Source of the DNA: Acheta domesticus
Lineage: Eukaryota; Arthropoda; Insecta; Orthoptera; Gryllidae
Direction of reading: 5' to 3'
Assembly (NCBI GenBank): GCA_031308135.1
Contig: JAHLJT010009436.1
Span: 163,917,681 to 163,981,680, forward strand
DNA length: 64,000 bases
Shown here: positions 1 through 11,555 of the stretch, piece by piece
How positions within the stretch are numbered: the first letter of the stretch is position 1
Layout of the letters: each line of letters begins with the position of its first letter
Position numbers and translations under genes: made by a program
The notes under the pieces: generated by a model
Told to the model about the DNA's origin: nothing
Databases searched by the model: none
What the model saw: only the letters and a program-made list of their open reading frames with translations

Positions 1-870
1 TTAAAAAAGTAATTAATAGATATATTATCACTGTAAGTATCCCAAGTTTGTTTGATAATTGTAGCAAGTTGGCCGACGACACGTATGCGTTAAAATGATC
101 GTGAACATAGTTAATTTCACTGATAAGTCCCTAAAAGCTACCTTTGAGATTTTATTTACCAAGACGACACCACTGATAATACTTCAATTATTTAGGATAC
201 TTCTTGAATAACCAACACAAATTTCTAGTTAAGAGATGGTAATATTTTTAAAATTCCACCTATACAATGTCCTACCATCGTCAATATACCAGCTCTAAAT
301 TTACGCGAATTTTTAGTTCTCTTCACATGAAGTGTAGGTGGTAACATCCCCAAAACCTTCCTCGATCTGTAGTGAACCTATTTTCTACAGCATTCTGGTG
401 CAGAGAGAGTTTCTTGAATAATTTTTTGTTATTACTCTCACACTCACACACATCAGGCCTCCAAATCCGACTATTGGTCTTCTTAGTCTCCCACCAATAA
501 GTTATCGTGACCATAGCAACCCATTCTGCGAATAATATTTTGTCACATGAGGACATCTTAAATATTTACTGTTAATTTGGGAAGTCAATACGTAACAATA
601 TTACTGCATCTTAAGAGAAATTTTACATTAGTGTTCACTGTGGGAGCCCTTCATAAAAATCTTTCTTATTCAAATGTGTAGCTGCGAAAGAAATATTACG
701 CAACAAGTATTCAATTTTATTGTAGGAGTGCTTATTTAACTTTATATAAATTACCTTACATATATTTTGCGATAAAAATTCCGAGCTGCAATTTACATTT
801 AAAAAAATTAAGGAGGGCGACATATTTATTCAATTTGCTTTCAGAGATTAGGGTGTATTATACCAGTCTG
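1..870. other. AT-rich DNA, no gene seen
   Basis: This stretch is AT-rich and holds only short open frames without recognisable domains. I see no tandem array, terminal repeat or RNA gene. It borders a GC island that begins near 871. Confidence 0.6.
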
Positions 871-1745
871 CGTCTTACAATAAAGTTGTCGAGCTACGTC
901 CACGTAATTGTTTCTTTATTAGCTGCCTGCGGGGCAAGGTGTGTGGAGTCACAATAGACTTCCGCCATCGGGAAAGAAGGTAGCGGGCAGCTGCGGAGGC
1001 ACACGACCCGACCGCAGAGGGACGCTGCCGCCGGAAGAACAGGCAGCTGCGGGGGGGGGGGGAGCGGGGACGACGCGATGCCGAGACGAAGGCGAAAGCG
1101 TGGGAGGTGGGGGCCGGGTTGAAGGCGAAAGCGCAGGCGGTGGCGGAAGGGAAGGCGGAGGTGGAAGGGAAGAAGGAGGTGAAGGAAGAGGGGTAGGAGA
1201 GGAAGGAAGAGATGGGGGGATGGTGGAGGGGAAGGCGGAGGTGGAGAGGAAGGAAGAGGGGAAGGAGGGAAAGGAAGAGGCGGAGGAGAAGGCAGAGGTG
1301 GAGGGGAAGCAGGGGAAGGTGGAGGCGTAGGGAAAGGCAGAGGTGGAGGGGAAAGGAGGTGGGGAAGGCTGAGGGACGGTGGAGTGGAAGGCGGGGGGGG
1401 GCGGAGTGAGAGTCGGAGAGGAAGGCGGGGGGCGGAGGAGGAGGGGAAGGCGAAGGCCGGGGCGAAGGCCGGCCAGACACCTGCCGGCGAAAAGTGAACC
1501 GAAGCGCCATTGTCTGCGGTCGTTGGACGGCAAGCGAACACTGCCGGCTCTTTCCTGCGGATTTTGTTGCGGCCGCTCTTAAGCCCGCCGCCCCCGCCCC
1601 CGGCGGCGAAACCCGAGCGAGCGCCCGCCCGCCTGTCCGCCCGCCCGGGAGGTGCTGTTCCGTGTTGGGCCGCTCGCTCCTTTTCCGGTGTTGTCCTCGG
1701 GCGAGGGCCTGCTGTTAACGACCGTTCTTTCACCTTGTCAGCTCG
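871..1745. other. GC/CpG-rich island with purine-rich low-complexity tract
   Basis: Composition switches abruptly from AT-rich to GC-rich. A run of 12 G lies at 1051-1062. From about 1100 to 1468 the plus strand is almost pure purine, made of degenerate GGAAGGCGGAGGTGGAGGGG-like units. After 1560 it turns C-rich (CCCGCCCGCC-like). Overlapping open frames of up to 279 codons on the minus strand translate to Pro/Ser/Leu/Phe-rich low-complexity sequence in more than one frame, so I treat them as composition artefacts. A CpG-island promoter is possible, but no TATA or exon structure is evident. Confidence 0.65.
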
Positions 1746-3504
1746 GTGATAGGATGTCCATTAATTTTCTGCCTGATCCTCAAGATCGCCGGTTGGTTTT
1801 GGTTTAGTGTCGTTAAGACTTTCATTGACGCCATTTTGTTGGGTGTTTGAGAAATAAAGCAGGTTTAAAATGTATTAGTATTATGTTTATTATCGTGTTA
1901 TTCGACTGAAAGAAAAAGCAGTATATTATGTTTTTAAATGTTTCTGTCATAAAATTTAATATCTATTTTTTTAAAAATATGCTTGTTTGGACGCTCGGCA
2001 GTTGCTCTTTTTCCGGTGTTGTTTATGAGCAAATTCAGGTGGATGAAAGAATATCGAAAACTGAACAGTGTTTTCATATTCTTTCGTATTGTTGACTATT
2101 CCAAGTTTTTTCTCAGGTGCTTTAATTTGATACTATTTAATTGTTTGGTGTCCCTGAAAATATGGACTTAGAGCTGATAATACACATTTATGGCGGATGT
2201 TACTAGCAATTTTTAGAAATACAATTGGAATTAAATTATAATTTTTACAGAGTCACTACTAAAAGCGGTTGTTTCAGCTCAGGCATTGCATACTAAAAGT
2301 TCAATATTTAGCACTAATGTTAAAAGTGAGACGATGTTCAGATAATTCTGTGATTACAACAAAGGAAAGCCAATACTTTCCTGTATCCGTATCAGCTACT
2401 GCTGACCCTAACGTATCGTTAAGTGATTTGTATACTTCAATAAAAATAAAATGAAAGTCAGTAAGGCTACCTAGAATATAGATGATACACGCATGCAGGA
2501 TTCCACCACAAAGCCTATTGCCCTCCAGCCACAACCATTTCCACTAGCGAAAGAAAATGTAACTTTCGCCCCTTGCATCGTAAATAACTATTGTACAGAT
2601 TAACTACTTTGAAAACGTAGCTTTATAAAATGTTTAAGCGATCAACTCAGAAATTAACTCACTGTAGAACGCATAAATCTTTCAACATCGCATTTCGTGT
2701 AGATTTTTTCCCTTTTTGAAAATAGTCGTAATGCATTTTCAATGTAACTATTTATTGATAAAATATTTATTTAAAAATTTAAAACATTTAAAATTAAACT
2801 GTTTTGATGTGTTTTTTTAAATATTTGGTCGATAATAAAAATAATATTATAGGAACCTATTGTGGAGCAATGTATTGGGCAATGAATTGATAATGTATTT
2901 TCATCATTTGTCATCTCTGCGAGGACATTGCTGCAAAACAGAAACAGGTAATGTGGATGGTTCACAAACGGTCAGTATTCTCATTGCTTTAAGGGTATCA
3001 TGAGCTCACAATCTTCTGTCCTCTTTTTGTGGCAGGTTGAAAGCGCAGCTAGAAGTGTCTGTAGCGTCGCTCTCCTAATGACAACCGGTCTTATTGCGCT
3101 GTGAATGTAACGTGGCTGGAATTGCGAAAGCTTCAACCCGCTAGCGCAGTAGATTTGATTCACATTACTGAACGCCGTCACAATACGCTTGAGCCGAAGC
3201 AAACTCCCACAGCTGTGTACTAATTACGCAGGTGCTCTGAATAATATGACTTCTCAATGCAGCGTGGACAATGAGGTTCATTTCAATCGACATTCGCTAT
3301 TGATATTCAAGTTTCATATACAGTTTCTAAACATTTTTGTTTAGTTTACTTATTGAAAACAATATCATTAATTAATTCAATGCGCGTTTTTAGTCTTGAG
3401 TAGAGTTTATATTATTTTTTGTGCAAATCGTACAGATAATTTTCTTCCTACCATTCACTTCTAAGAGTCTGACAAAGGAATTTACAGGCCTAAATAATTC
3501 ATTC
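1746..3504. other. AT-rich DNA, no gene seen
   Basis: No recognisable coding segment. A 14-bp string TTTTCCGGTGTTGT occurs at the end of the preceding island (near 1681) and again near 2017, suggesting a small diverged duplication. Otherwise nothing stands out. Confidence 0.5.
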
Positions 3505-3514
3505 AACATACAAT

Positions 3515-3596
3515 GCATCATATAATAATATTAATAATGATTTTAATATAATAATAACAATATAATAATAACATAATAATAATAATAATAATAACA
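3515..3596. repeat. ATA/ATAATAA microsatellite
   Basis: Imperfect array of ATA triplets broken by single-base changes, ending in a purer AATAAT run before AACAACCC. Typical simple repeat in AT-rich DNA. Confidence 0.85.
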
Positions 3597-3792
3597 ACCC
3601 ATCTTAACATGTTCTCCTCTCCGCGTATATGACACGACTTCTCATGCTTCTTTTAAAATATAATCGTTTTCGTGTGCACTTTCAGATTTGTTTTACACAG
3701 TGAATATATTTAATATTTATAATCTTTTTCGTATTTATTATACAAAGTGAATATACATTGTTCAACAGAATAAATGGTGACCATGTTTAACC

Positions 3793-3820
3793 AATTTCTT
3801 TACTTTTGTTTCAGGTAAGC
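3793..3820 (+). promoter_or_regulatory. Back-to-back splice acceptor/donor (ratchet-like recursive splice site)
   Basis: A pyrimidine-rich tract ending TTTGTTTCAG is followed immediately by GTAAGC, placing a 3' splice site against a 5' splice site at 3814|3815 with no exon between. A branch-point-like TTTAAC lies just upstream. This arrangement is the signature of zero-nucleotide recursive splicing points described in long Drosophila introns. There is no nearby coding sequence, which fits a deep intronic position. A chance match is possible because both motifs are short. Confidence 0.35.
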
Positions 3821-4002
3821 AACGGAGAGCTATAGAGCCGCGGCCCCATGACATGTACATACATGCAGGTACTGTACTGTAGAGCTACAAACGTATCCTA
3901 CCTCTTCTACAATCACCTACTTTTGCGCCATAAATAAATATTGGAAGTACAAGTATCTTCAGTCTGCTGCACCTATTGTAAACCACTGTTCACGCTCACT
4001 TA

Positions 4003-4761
4003 TTAGTAGAGACCGGATTTTTATGTAATTATTATTTTTATTTTTTGTCTTTTTACTTACCTTTCTCAAAATTGTAATCTTGGCGAATCATCGCCCTTAT
4101 AACATAATATCCAATTTTTTCATTACGTATTTTTACATATTTAGCCCTATATTACATATTTAACATATTTTGCTGTTTCACAATATATTTTCTTATTCTT
4201 TCAATTTTATTACGTATTTTTTATGAAAAAAGTATTTAAAAAATCAGCATTTTTTTCCTGGATTATTGGTGAAATCTAGGTTTCAGAAGTATCTTTGACA
4301 CCGCATTTTGTAACCTGCTACCTTACTTCCCGAGAAAAATTTGCAATCGCTGCCATGTACCCCTTCGATGAAAATGTTGCTTGCTGCAGTGTATGTTTGC
4401 TGGTCACAGATATCGCCAATTTGTACGATGGCTTCTACTGCGACAAGTCTGGCTGCTAAACTACGGTCCTGGATTACAATAGATGAAGCTTTTACTACCG
4501 ACGAGAGAGTTGTATGATGCAAAGTGTACATCAACTTGTGCTCTCCACAATGTTTTTAAAACGTCTATATTAATTTTACAAATTTAGGATATTTTTTCTA
4601 AATGTATTTTCTTGCCATGAAAATGGTTTTTAATCAGAGAACTTTAATATTACATGCATCCTATTTTACATATTTATTACATATTCTTACAGTTTTCATT
4701 ACATATTTATGTACATATTTTATACACGTTTCATACTACATATTGTTCCGGTCTCTACTTA
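4003..4761. mobile_element. 753-bp non-autonomous terminal-inverted-repeat element (MITE-like)
   Basis: A perfect 12-bp inverted repeat, GTAGAGACCGGA at 4006-4017 and its complement at 4747-4758, bounds the element. Each end is flanked by TTA (4003-4005 and 4759-4761), consistent with a 3-bp TWA target duplication as made by PIF/Harbinger-type elements, although a chance TTA is easy in AT-rich DNA. Both subterminal regions carry repeated ACATATTT motifs. The centre is less AT-rich and holds an 83-codon minus-strand frame (4283-4534) with no recognised domain; it may be a transposase remnant or captured sequence. Superfamily assignment is uncertain. Confidence 0.6.
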
Positions 4762-6400
4762 CTAAAATTAAGGCGGTAACACTCATTCGCCATTCGCCAT
4801 TCGCCGAGTAGCGAGCTTCTGCTCGCCCAATCCCGAGCAATCCCGAACAGTGCTCCGCCATATGTTTGCTTCCTTCGATGAGTCCAGAAGACCAATACGG
4901 GGTACGCAGGACGAGCACCGAATGTTTGTTGCTCGGCAAAACAGAGGTAATCATACTATGCCATCAACACTATGCGAGATTCTGCAAGCGACCGCTCCCT
5001 GGTCAAATGCTGCGTAGATGTCAATTTGTAAGTTTGTTTTAGAGTAAAGTGTACGTAATATTGAAAATTGTATATTAGGACACTTTTATGTATATTCATT
5101 ATTAAGTATAATTAATTATTTTAAATCAATGTAGATTTTAGTTTAAAATAGCTTCAAAATAATGTGATTACTACTTGGCACAAAATACCCTCAATGGGGA
5201 AATGAAGCCATTTTTTTCGTAAGTTTTCAATTTTTTTTAAAAAATACTTCGAGTTAAATCTAAAAGTTGTAATTTTTACTGACGTTTGGTACGATAGCGG
5301 TCTAGCATGTGTGCAATTTTCAGATTTTTATCTGGTCCCCCAAGAGAGATATTACTGTTCAAAATTGGGAAAAATCCAAAATTCCAATTTTCAAGAGGTT
5401 ATTTTCAAGGGGTACGTTATAAACCAATGATATTTTACAAAAAGTAACTATACTGTTGTGTGTAAAAGCACAGAAAAAATAAGGCTTAGATTCTATTACT
5501 TCTTTGAAAAATTACTCTCTGAAAATCGAATTTTGTTCATTGGCGTTCCTTAGATTTGGTTGAAAATATTTTCCAAATAAAAACATAGAAAATAGGTAAA
5601 TGATACTTCGATTTGCAGGCCAGAGTATGCTAAATCGAATGCTTTTGATTCTAGAATACTAGAACAACCAAGAGCTGAGCAATTTAGAAAAGAGTGAATG
5701 TCTGCGAACAGGAAAAATGGCTCACGGCGCAAAACAAAAATGGCCGCCATTTGTGAACCAGGTACAATAAAAAAAAGTTAAAGATGGTTTTGAACAGCCA
5801 AAACATAAGGAAATTTATGTAAAAATATGAAATTTTTTCGAGATGGTCGAGCGACCAATTTATTAATTTCTGGACCACTTAAAATGTACTGACCCGAGAG
5901 TAAAAATATTTAACATTTTGTATAACCAAGACTTTCCAAACTTACTTTACATTTATAGAATCTTATGAGAACCAGGTCATGACGAAACATAGTTTCACGC
6001 GCCTTGGCATAGAACCTTGACATTTATTGATGTTTTGCTTTAACAACATCTATTATTTGCATCTCGAACGTCCGAATGCGGATGATCTCCTTGTAATGAC
6101 AGGCTTGATACAATTAATTTCATGTCAAATACCATGGTGTCTTTTGGTATATCACAATAATGAATATTCATAATACACTTTCACATTGCATATTTTCATT
6201 TATCAATAAGTTAAAATTATAATGTTATGATGTTTACTCATTTTTCTTATTTTTTCGTACTGTAAACAATTTGAATTAAAATTTTATCGCCTTTAATATT
6301 TAAAGTTTTAATAACGAGTTAAATGTTAATAAAATCAAAACAAATTTACTAATATATTTTTAGGAAACATGTTTCTACGTTATTAGTATTTCTGTACATT
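4762..6400. other. AT-rich DNA, possible unclassified repeat
   Basis: Begins with a short ATTCGCC-type triple repeat (4785-4805). From about 5200 to 5900 it is rich in A/T-run motifs such as TTTTCAA and includes a GGGTACGTTATA-type segment near 5410 that loosely resembles the repeat pair at 10.8 and 11.2 kb. No coding domain is recognised. Confidence 0.4.
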
Positions 6401-6404
6401 TTCA

Positions 6405-7440
6405 AGAGGGAGCATACATAGATTCCATCGCACCCGCTGGAGTCAGCCATGTTCCCATTTCATTATAGGTCCATCCACGAGCGGTCAAACAATTCTCGGC
6501 GCTCATTTGATCCTCCTGTGAGGGCACAGAGGTGGCGACGCATTCCCCGCCACCTGCTCCCGCCCTAACGGGAATCCATCCTCGCCGCAGCGCGCCCACA
6601 TCAGACCGTCTGCCCGCCCGCCCACCCACCCATCCACCCGCTCGCCCGCCTCCTACCTCCTACTGCCTACCTAAACCCGCCCCGCCCAAACCCGCCCCGT
6701 AAAACCCGCCCTGCCCAAACCCGCCCGGCCCAAACCCACCCCGCTCAAACCCACCCTGCTCAAACCCACCCCGCCCAAACCCACCCGGCCGCCCCGCCCA
6801 AATCCACTTCGCCCGCCCCGCCTGCCCGCGCCCCCGCCTGCTCACCCTCACCCAAGGCCCCACCCGCTCCCGCTCTCACACCACGGGAATCCGCCTTCAC
6901 CGCAGCGCGCCCACATGCAGCCGCGCGCCCCGCTCTCACTACCACCCGCCCCCGCCGCGCCACCATTCACCCCCCGCCCCGCCTGCCGGGCTCTCTACCC
7001 GCTCGCCCAGCAGAGTGTCGGTGTCTGCCTGTCCGCCCGCTCGCCCTACTGCCCCCGTCCGTCCGTCCGTTCACCCGAAGCCCCGCTGCCCGCCCGCCCC
7101 TGCCCGCCCACCGCCGCCTGCCCGTTCGCGCGCCCACGCATTCCCGCGCGCGCGGTTGGCCGGCGCGGCGCAGCGCGCCCCGGCGGAATGCGCGCGACGA
7201 ATCCCGCGCATTCGCCCGGCATCTCTCTCCTCGCAGCGGGTCACGTCACCCCCATGCCTCGCCACGCTCCCGAACCAAGCCACTCCACCTGCCTTTCTGC
7301 CCTTCTAGTCTCTCCCGTTCCGCCACGCCTCCCCCCGCTCCCTTCGTCCCAACCCGCAACGCCGTCCCCGCCACGCCCATCACGTGTAGGGTCGCATCCG
7401 TCAGCGATGCCAAGGTCGGACATGGGCCAGCCGACCACTT
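6405..7440. other. GC/CpG-rich island
   Basis: Strongly C-rich on the plus strand and dense in CpG, with sharp boundaries to AT-rich DNA. It contains the 6659-6830 minisatellite and further CCCGCCCG tracts. The 232-codon plus-strand frame (6915-7613) is Pro/Ala/Arg-rich where it crosses the island, with overlapping open frames on the other strand, so it is not supported as a gene. Confidence 0.6.
6659..6830. repeat. C-rich minisatellite, AAACCCACCCCGCCC-type unit
   Basis: About ten degenerate units of roughly 14-17 bp follow the pattern CCCGCCCAAACCCACC. On the minus strand this gives the period-5 pattern G-G-F-x-x seen in the translated frame, which explains that open frame without invoking a gene. 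Confidence 0.75.
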
Positions 7441-7684
7441 CCCCAGAAATTAAATTCCTTTCTGAACAACATACTTTTATTGTTTGTTCTCCAGTACATC
7501 CAGTACTTATGGATTTAAAAACTATCCACAGCTCATCTACTATAGCTTCGTGGATCTGCCAAGCAGGTCTACATACTTCTAACTCCCAAAGATTTTTGAT
7601 TATTTATTTTTAAGTTCCCCAACAACTTCTCGTGTTGCTGAAGGGGACATACGACTGCGTTACACACGTCATGTCATGCCCGTC

Positions 7685-7964
7685 CTCGCAACCACTGGCG
7701 GATCCAGGGGAGGGGGTCATGGGGGCCAAGGCTCCCTCCCAAAGGCCTAGAGCTTTTGTTTACCTTTTTGTTTAAAAAACTGATTTAAATATTTATTTAT
7801 GTTCGAATCATGTAAGTATTGAAACAATAATATTGTATAGTATCATATCAACAGTATACGAATAACAAACAATATAATAACAGTTATATCAAACTTAATA
7901 TTTTAACAAAATCTACGATGCCCTTCCCCGAAAATCATTGGCTGGACCCGCCCCTGTTCGCCAC
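7685..7964. mobile_element. hAT-like MITE, 264 bp
   Basis: The left end (7693) reads CACTGGCGGATCCAG and the right end (7956), read in reverse complement, reads CAGGGGCGGGTCCAG; 12 of 15 bases match. Ends with this CAGKGGCGGATCCAG look are familiar from hAT-superfamily elements. The 8-bp flanks CTCGCAAC (7685-7692) and TTCGCCAC (7957-7964) match at 6 of 8 positions, as expected of an aged 8-bp target duplication. The interior is AT-rich and non-coding, so it would need a transposase in trans. Confidence 0.6.
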
Positions 7965-9235
7965 GCTACGCCTCTCCTCTCCTCCCTCTCCCTCTCCCTC
8001 TCCTGCACTGCCCCGTAGATAGTAAGCAACGAATATGAAAACAACGAACACGTACATACGAGTAAAATTCCTGACGGGTTTGGTTGGAAGCAACGTGCAA
8101 TGTTAGGCCGTCGTCAAAACGTGTTGAATACTTCTAAGAGAAGTTTTACAGGAAGCATAGTATGTTGTCAAAGCTCGTTGTCGAAGCTCGTTGTCGAAGC
8201 TAGTGTTTATCCTGTGGAATTCCGTGCAAATTCGTGGTGTGAAGATGTAAGAAGTGTCAGACGCCACAAACGTCACTGGGGTTGCATGCTTAGTATTAGT
8301 AGAAATGTGTAGGACAAGATGTGAGGGGACGGGCATTGGTATCATCCTTTATCAGGTCTGGTAGCGGTGATGTATTGGGGTCTCAAGCACTGCAAAGTAT
8401 GGCCTACTATGGAGGAGTTGGAATGAAGTCCTGGGTCGTTGGCAAGAGTAACAAACAGGTCTAAAAATGGTGAAAAGTTGCGAACGTAGAAAAAATTCTT
8501 TAAGTCGAATGTACATTGTGTCTATTTTAGACAATTATAATGACAATTTAAGTGATTTTTGGCAGTTGAAACTCTTAGCAATTTAATATATTCCAAAATA
8601 TTGTATTCCATTTTCGAAGTGGGATTAGCTCTCATGCCTGTCTTTTTGTTCACGCTAAATCAAGCAAAAAGTCCTGCATTCTTCCTTCAGAGAGGAAACC
8701 AAAGTCTACAAACAAACAGCAATTCGCTGCTTCTCTTTAGTTTCAAACTTCTTCAAACATCATCGCAAGGTTCGTTTTAAGGGAAAGATCTCCCCTGAAT
8801 TCAAGAAGACTTACATAGCACCGGCATGGAAACTTGCCCTTTGAATATTTGAACATCTTGAAACATGACCACGTCGTGTCCTTGCGGTATATGCTTTAAA
8901 CGACGAAAAAGGTCGACTTTTTCATACTTTTAATTCGAAATTTGATTTATTCTTCATATTACTCCACGAAGTAGTTTTATGGCACCCTATTTACTCGCAG
9001 TTTATTACCTAGCGAGGAAACATTCAGGAAATTGGTAAAGTTTCTGAACTAGCGGCATCCCGCACCAGTTGCCACGGCACGGCGCCACAACCGCTAACCT
9101 GCCTCCGCCACACCCGCCTATACAGGGCTGCCAAACCCGCCACTACGTGCTGCGTTTTCGCCAGCGAAATCATCTCCCTTTCTCGCTTCGTGCGATGGCT
9201 TCGTCGCAGTTTCACTCTGACGTGCACTGTCAGAA
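7965..9235. other. Mixed-composition DNA, no gene recognised
   Basis: A short tandem repeat (AAGCTCGTTGTCG, about 2.5 units) lies near 8171-8205. The open frames of 60-80 codons on both strands around 8100-8540 overlap each other and show no domain I recognise. It could be a decayed transposon, but nothing specific supports that. Confidence 0.4.
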
Positions 9236-9237
9236 AT

Positions 9238-9560
9238 GTCATTAAATTTAATGTAGATTAATGCATTGTACACGAAACTTAATGTATCATTGTACATTAA
9301 AAATAGCGTAATATTTGTACATTGAATTTAATGCATAAGTTAAAACCAATGTAGATTTAATGTAGAGTTTCTCTTCTTTCCCCTGCTTCTCATCATTCAC
9401 GTATATTCATCGTATATTCGTAATTACCAGTCCATAAAAACTATTAATTCATTTCAAATATGACTATAAAGCTTTGACTGGTATCCTAACGTACATGTGT
9501 ACATTAAATTTAATGTGCGTTCATGATAATTACTTTAATGTAATTTACATTAAAGTAATG
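9238..9560. repeat. AATGTA/TACATT-rich palindromic repeat region
   Basis: The near-palindrome CATTAAATTTAATGT occurs near 9240 and 9502, with a variant CATTGAATTTAATGC near 9318 and many shorter AATGTA/TACATT copies between. The segment ends with TAATGTAATTTACATTA near 9537, itself self-complementary. This may be a decayed MITE with palindromic subterminal motifs, or an old AT-rich satellite. Confidence 0.5.
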
Positions 9561-10435
9561 AAATTTCCGATGGTGTGGATCAGTGATTTCAATGACATTT
9601 GCATTCAGATTTGAGCTTCTTGTTCTTTTGCACCTACTTATCTCTATTCTAATGTCTACATTGTTCAAATTTCTACATTGAGACAACTTTACTTCCAGAA
9701 CTTTTATCGTCTCGACTACGTCATTTGTACTTCTATTCTGTTTGTACCTCTATCTTCACATCCACAAATTCCCATCCTCTTTTACGTTATCATATCTTTC
9801 CACGTTAATTTTATTACACCCTATATTTTCATTTATTATTCGCATCATTCTTACCACCATCATTACTTCGAAAACCGTTATCACTTTCTGTTACAGTTTG
9901 CTTTTTACACTATAATTGCTCTTATTTGACTCAACTCCATCCCTGCAATCTTTCGTCTGAAGATCTTCATACCTACGTAACTAATTTAGAATGACCCCAG
10001 AAATTGAAAGAAAACTGTGCAGACTCCAGCAGTGTGAGAGGAATCTATCGTTCAGTTAGATACCCAGCAACTCTGGAAAAGTTCTGTACACTAAAAAATG
10101 CGAGTTTTTGATGTTATTTCACCTATTATCGTACTGCGCGAACCGATTTAATTTTCATTCTCAGTGCGACACTGCTTACGTCACTGATGACGTCATACAG
10201 CAAGGAGCCTCTGAAGAAGAGGCCGATATAAAATAACAATTTCTATTTCCATTAAATATTTACTATTCATGCGTTCCGTTATGGAACGGTTAGTTTTTGA
10301 TATTCTTTTGTATGTAAAAAGCTGTTGTTTGCCCATTAAATTGCTACATTATTGCAGTATTCGTGAAAAGTATTTTTACTTTCTCGCTACCGTTTACACA
10401 GTAGAGGGAAATATATGTAACGCAGCGCAAATAAA
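9561..10435. other. AT-rich DNA, no gene seen
   Basis: No repeats with clear ends and no recognisable coding sequence; an 83-codon frame at 9678-9929 is Ile/Tyr/His-rich, as expected from AT-rich DNA. Confidence 0.5.
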
Positions 10436-10439
10436 CGAC

Positions 10440-10895
10440 GAATTTTCGGCAGAAAAACTTATTACAGTGCCCTGGTAATGAAAAAGTGTATAAATCCAGT
10501 TGCTACATTAAAAAAATCTACCACGTATAGCCTGAATCCATGCTTTGTGGATCCTTGATACAGAAAAATTGAACGACGGCTAAATGTCTGTCTGTCCGTC
10601 CGCCTGTCTGACCGTCCGTCCGCCCATCCGTCCGCCCATCCGTCCGCCCGTCCGCCCGTCCGCCCGTCCGCCCGTCCGCCAATTCATCTGTGAACAACGC
10701 AAGCGGCTCCGCTAATTTTCTCCAAAATTGGTATTCATCAATCGATCTGGCTGATGTCGCGGCTCCTTGAATTTGAAATTGAAATTTTAATTTTGGGGAA
10801 TACGTTTCATGAAGCCCCTGGGACATTTTGAAAATTTTCAAAAAAGATCCATTGTTCTTTATTCAATTTTGCTGTTGAATAGTGTGAAGGACGTT
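10440..10895. repeat. Interspersed repeat copy 1, carrying a CCGT/CCGCC array
   Basis: The core at 10588-10682 is a tetranucleotide-type array of CCGT and CCGCC units. Its flanks (TGCCCTGGTAATGAAAA upstream near 10468; ATACGTTTCATGAAGCCCCT downstream near 10799) are shared in diverged form with 11075-11310. Arrays of this kind embedded in an interspersed element are common in arthropod genomes. The 107-codon minus frame across it translates to a D-G-R-T repeat and is not a gene. Confidence 0.6.
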
Positions 10896-11074
10896 TAAGA
10901 GAATGATGCAGTTTAGGTAGTTTGTAACGAATTTATATATGTTAGATACATTTCAAAATAAATATAAACGAAATTTCCTTTATCATTTCGACCCTTTTGT
11001 TATCTTTTACTTCCTCGCCTTACTACCTACTTAAGTAGGGAAAGATTGGAATGCAGACGCAGAAATTTGATGAT

Positions 11075-11310
11075 GTTCTACAGAAAAAAGTATTGCCATG
11101 TCCTAGTAATGAAAATGTCAATGTGTTCATACATGCAGTAAATTACTTCCTCTAACATGTTTTGTTATCAGAATTCTGACCGTCAAAGGTTTAGATATTG
11201 GAGGATACGTTATAGAAAGCCCTAATAACATTTTCAAAATTTTCTTAAAAATGGCTCCAAATTTTTTATTAATCCTTGTCGTCTGATAGCGTAAAGGGTA
11301 CAAAAAATGG
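11075..11310. repeat. Interspersed repeat copy 2, without the array
   Basis: Shares with the copy at 10.44-10.90 kb an upstream CTAGTAATGAAAATG motif and a downstream block (ATACGTTATAGAAAGCCCT, then ACATTTTCAAAATTTTC). This copy lacks the CCGT array, so either the array expanded in the other copy or it was lost here. The two lie in the same orientation about 400 bp apart. Confidence 0.5.
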
Positions 11311-11555
11311 CGTAAGTCCCATTTTCGTTGCACTTTGCATTTTTGAAAATTGCTGAAGTTAGAAAGAGTTAGAGAAATATGTTCTGTAGTAGCATCACTA
11401 GTTGGAATGGAATGAATGGAAGTAGTAACTAAAAGTCATCCTTTCATCTGTTTCTCGAAATCCTCCCAATCATGTAAATGCCTTTCCAGACATGTGCTTT
11501 ACCGCTCTGTGAATTAGTGATCTAGTTTATTCCGGTAGAATCTCTGACACATTTC

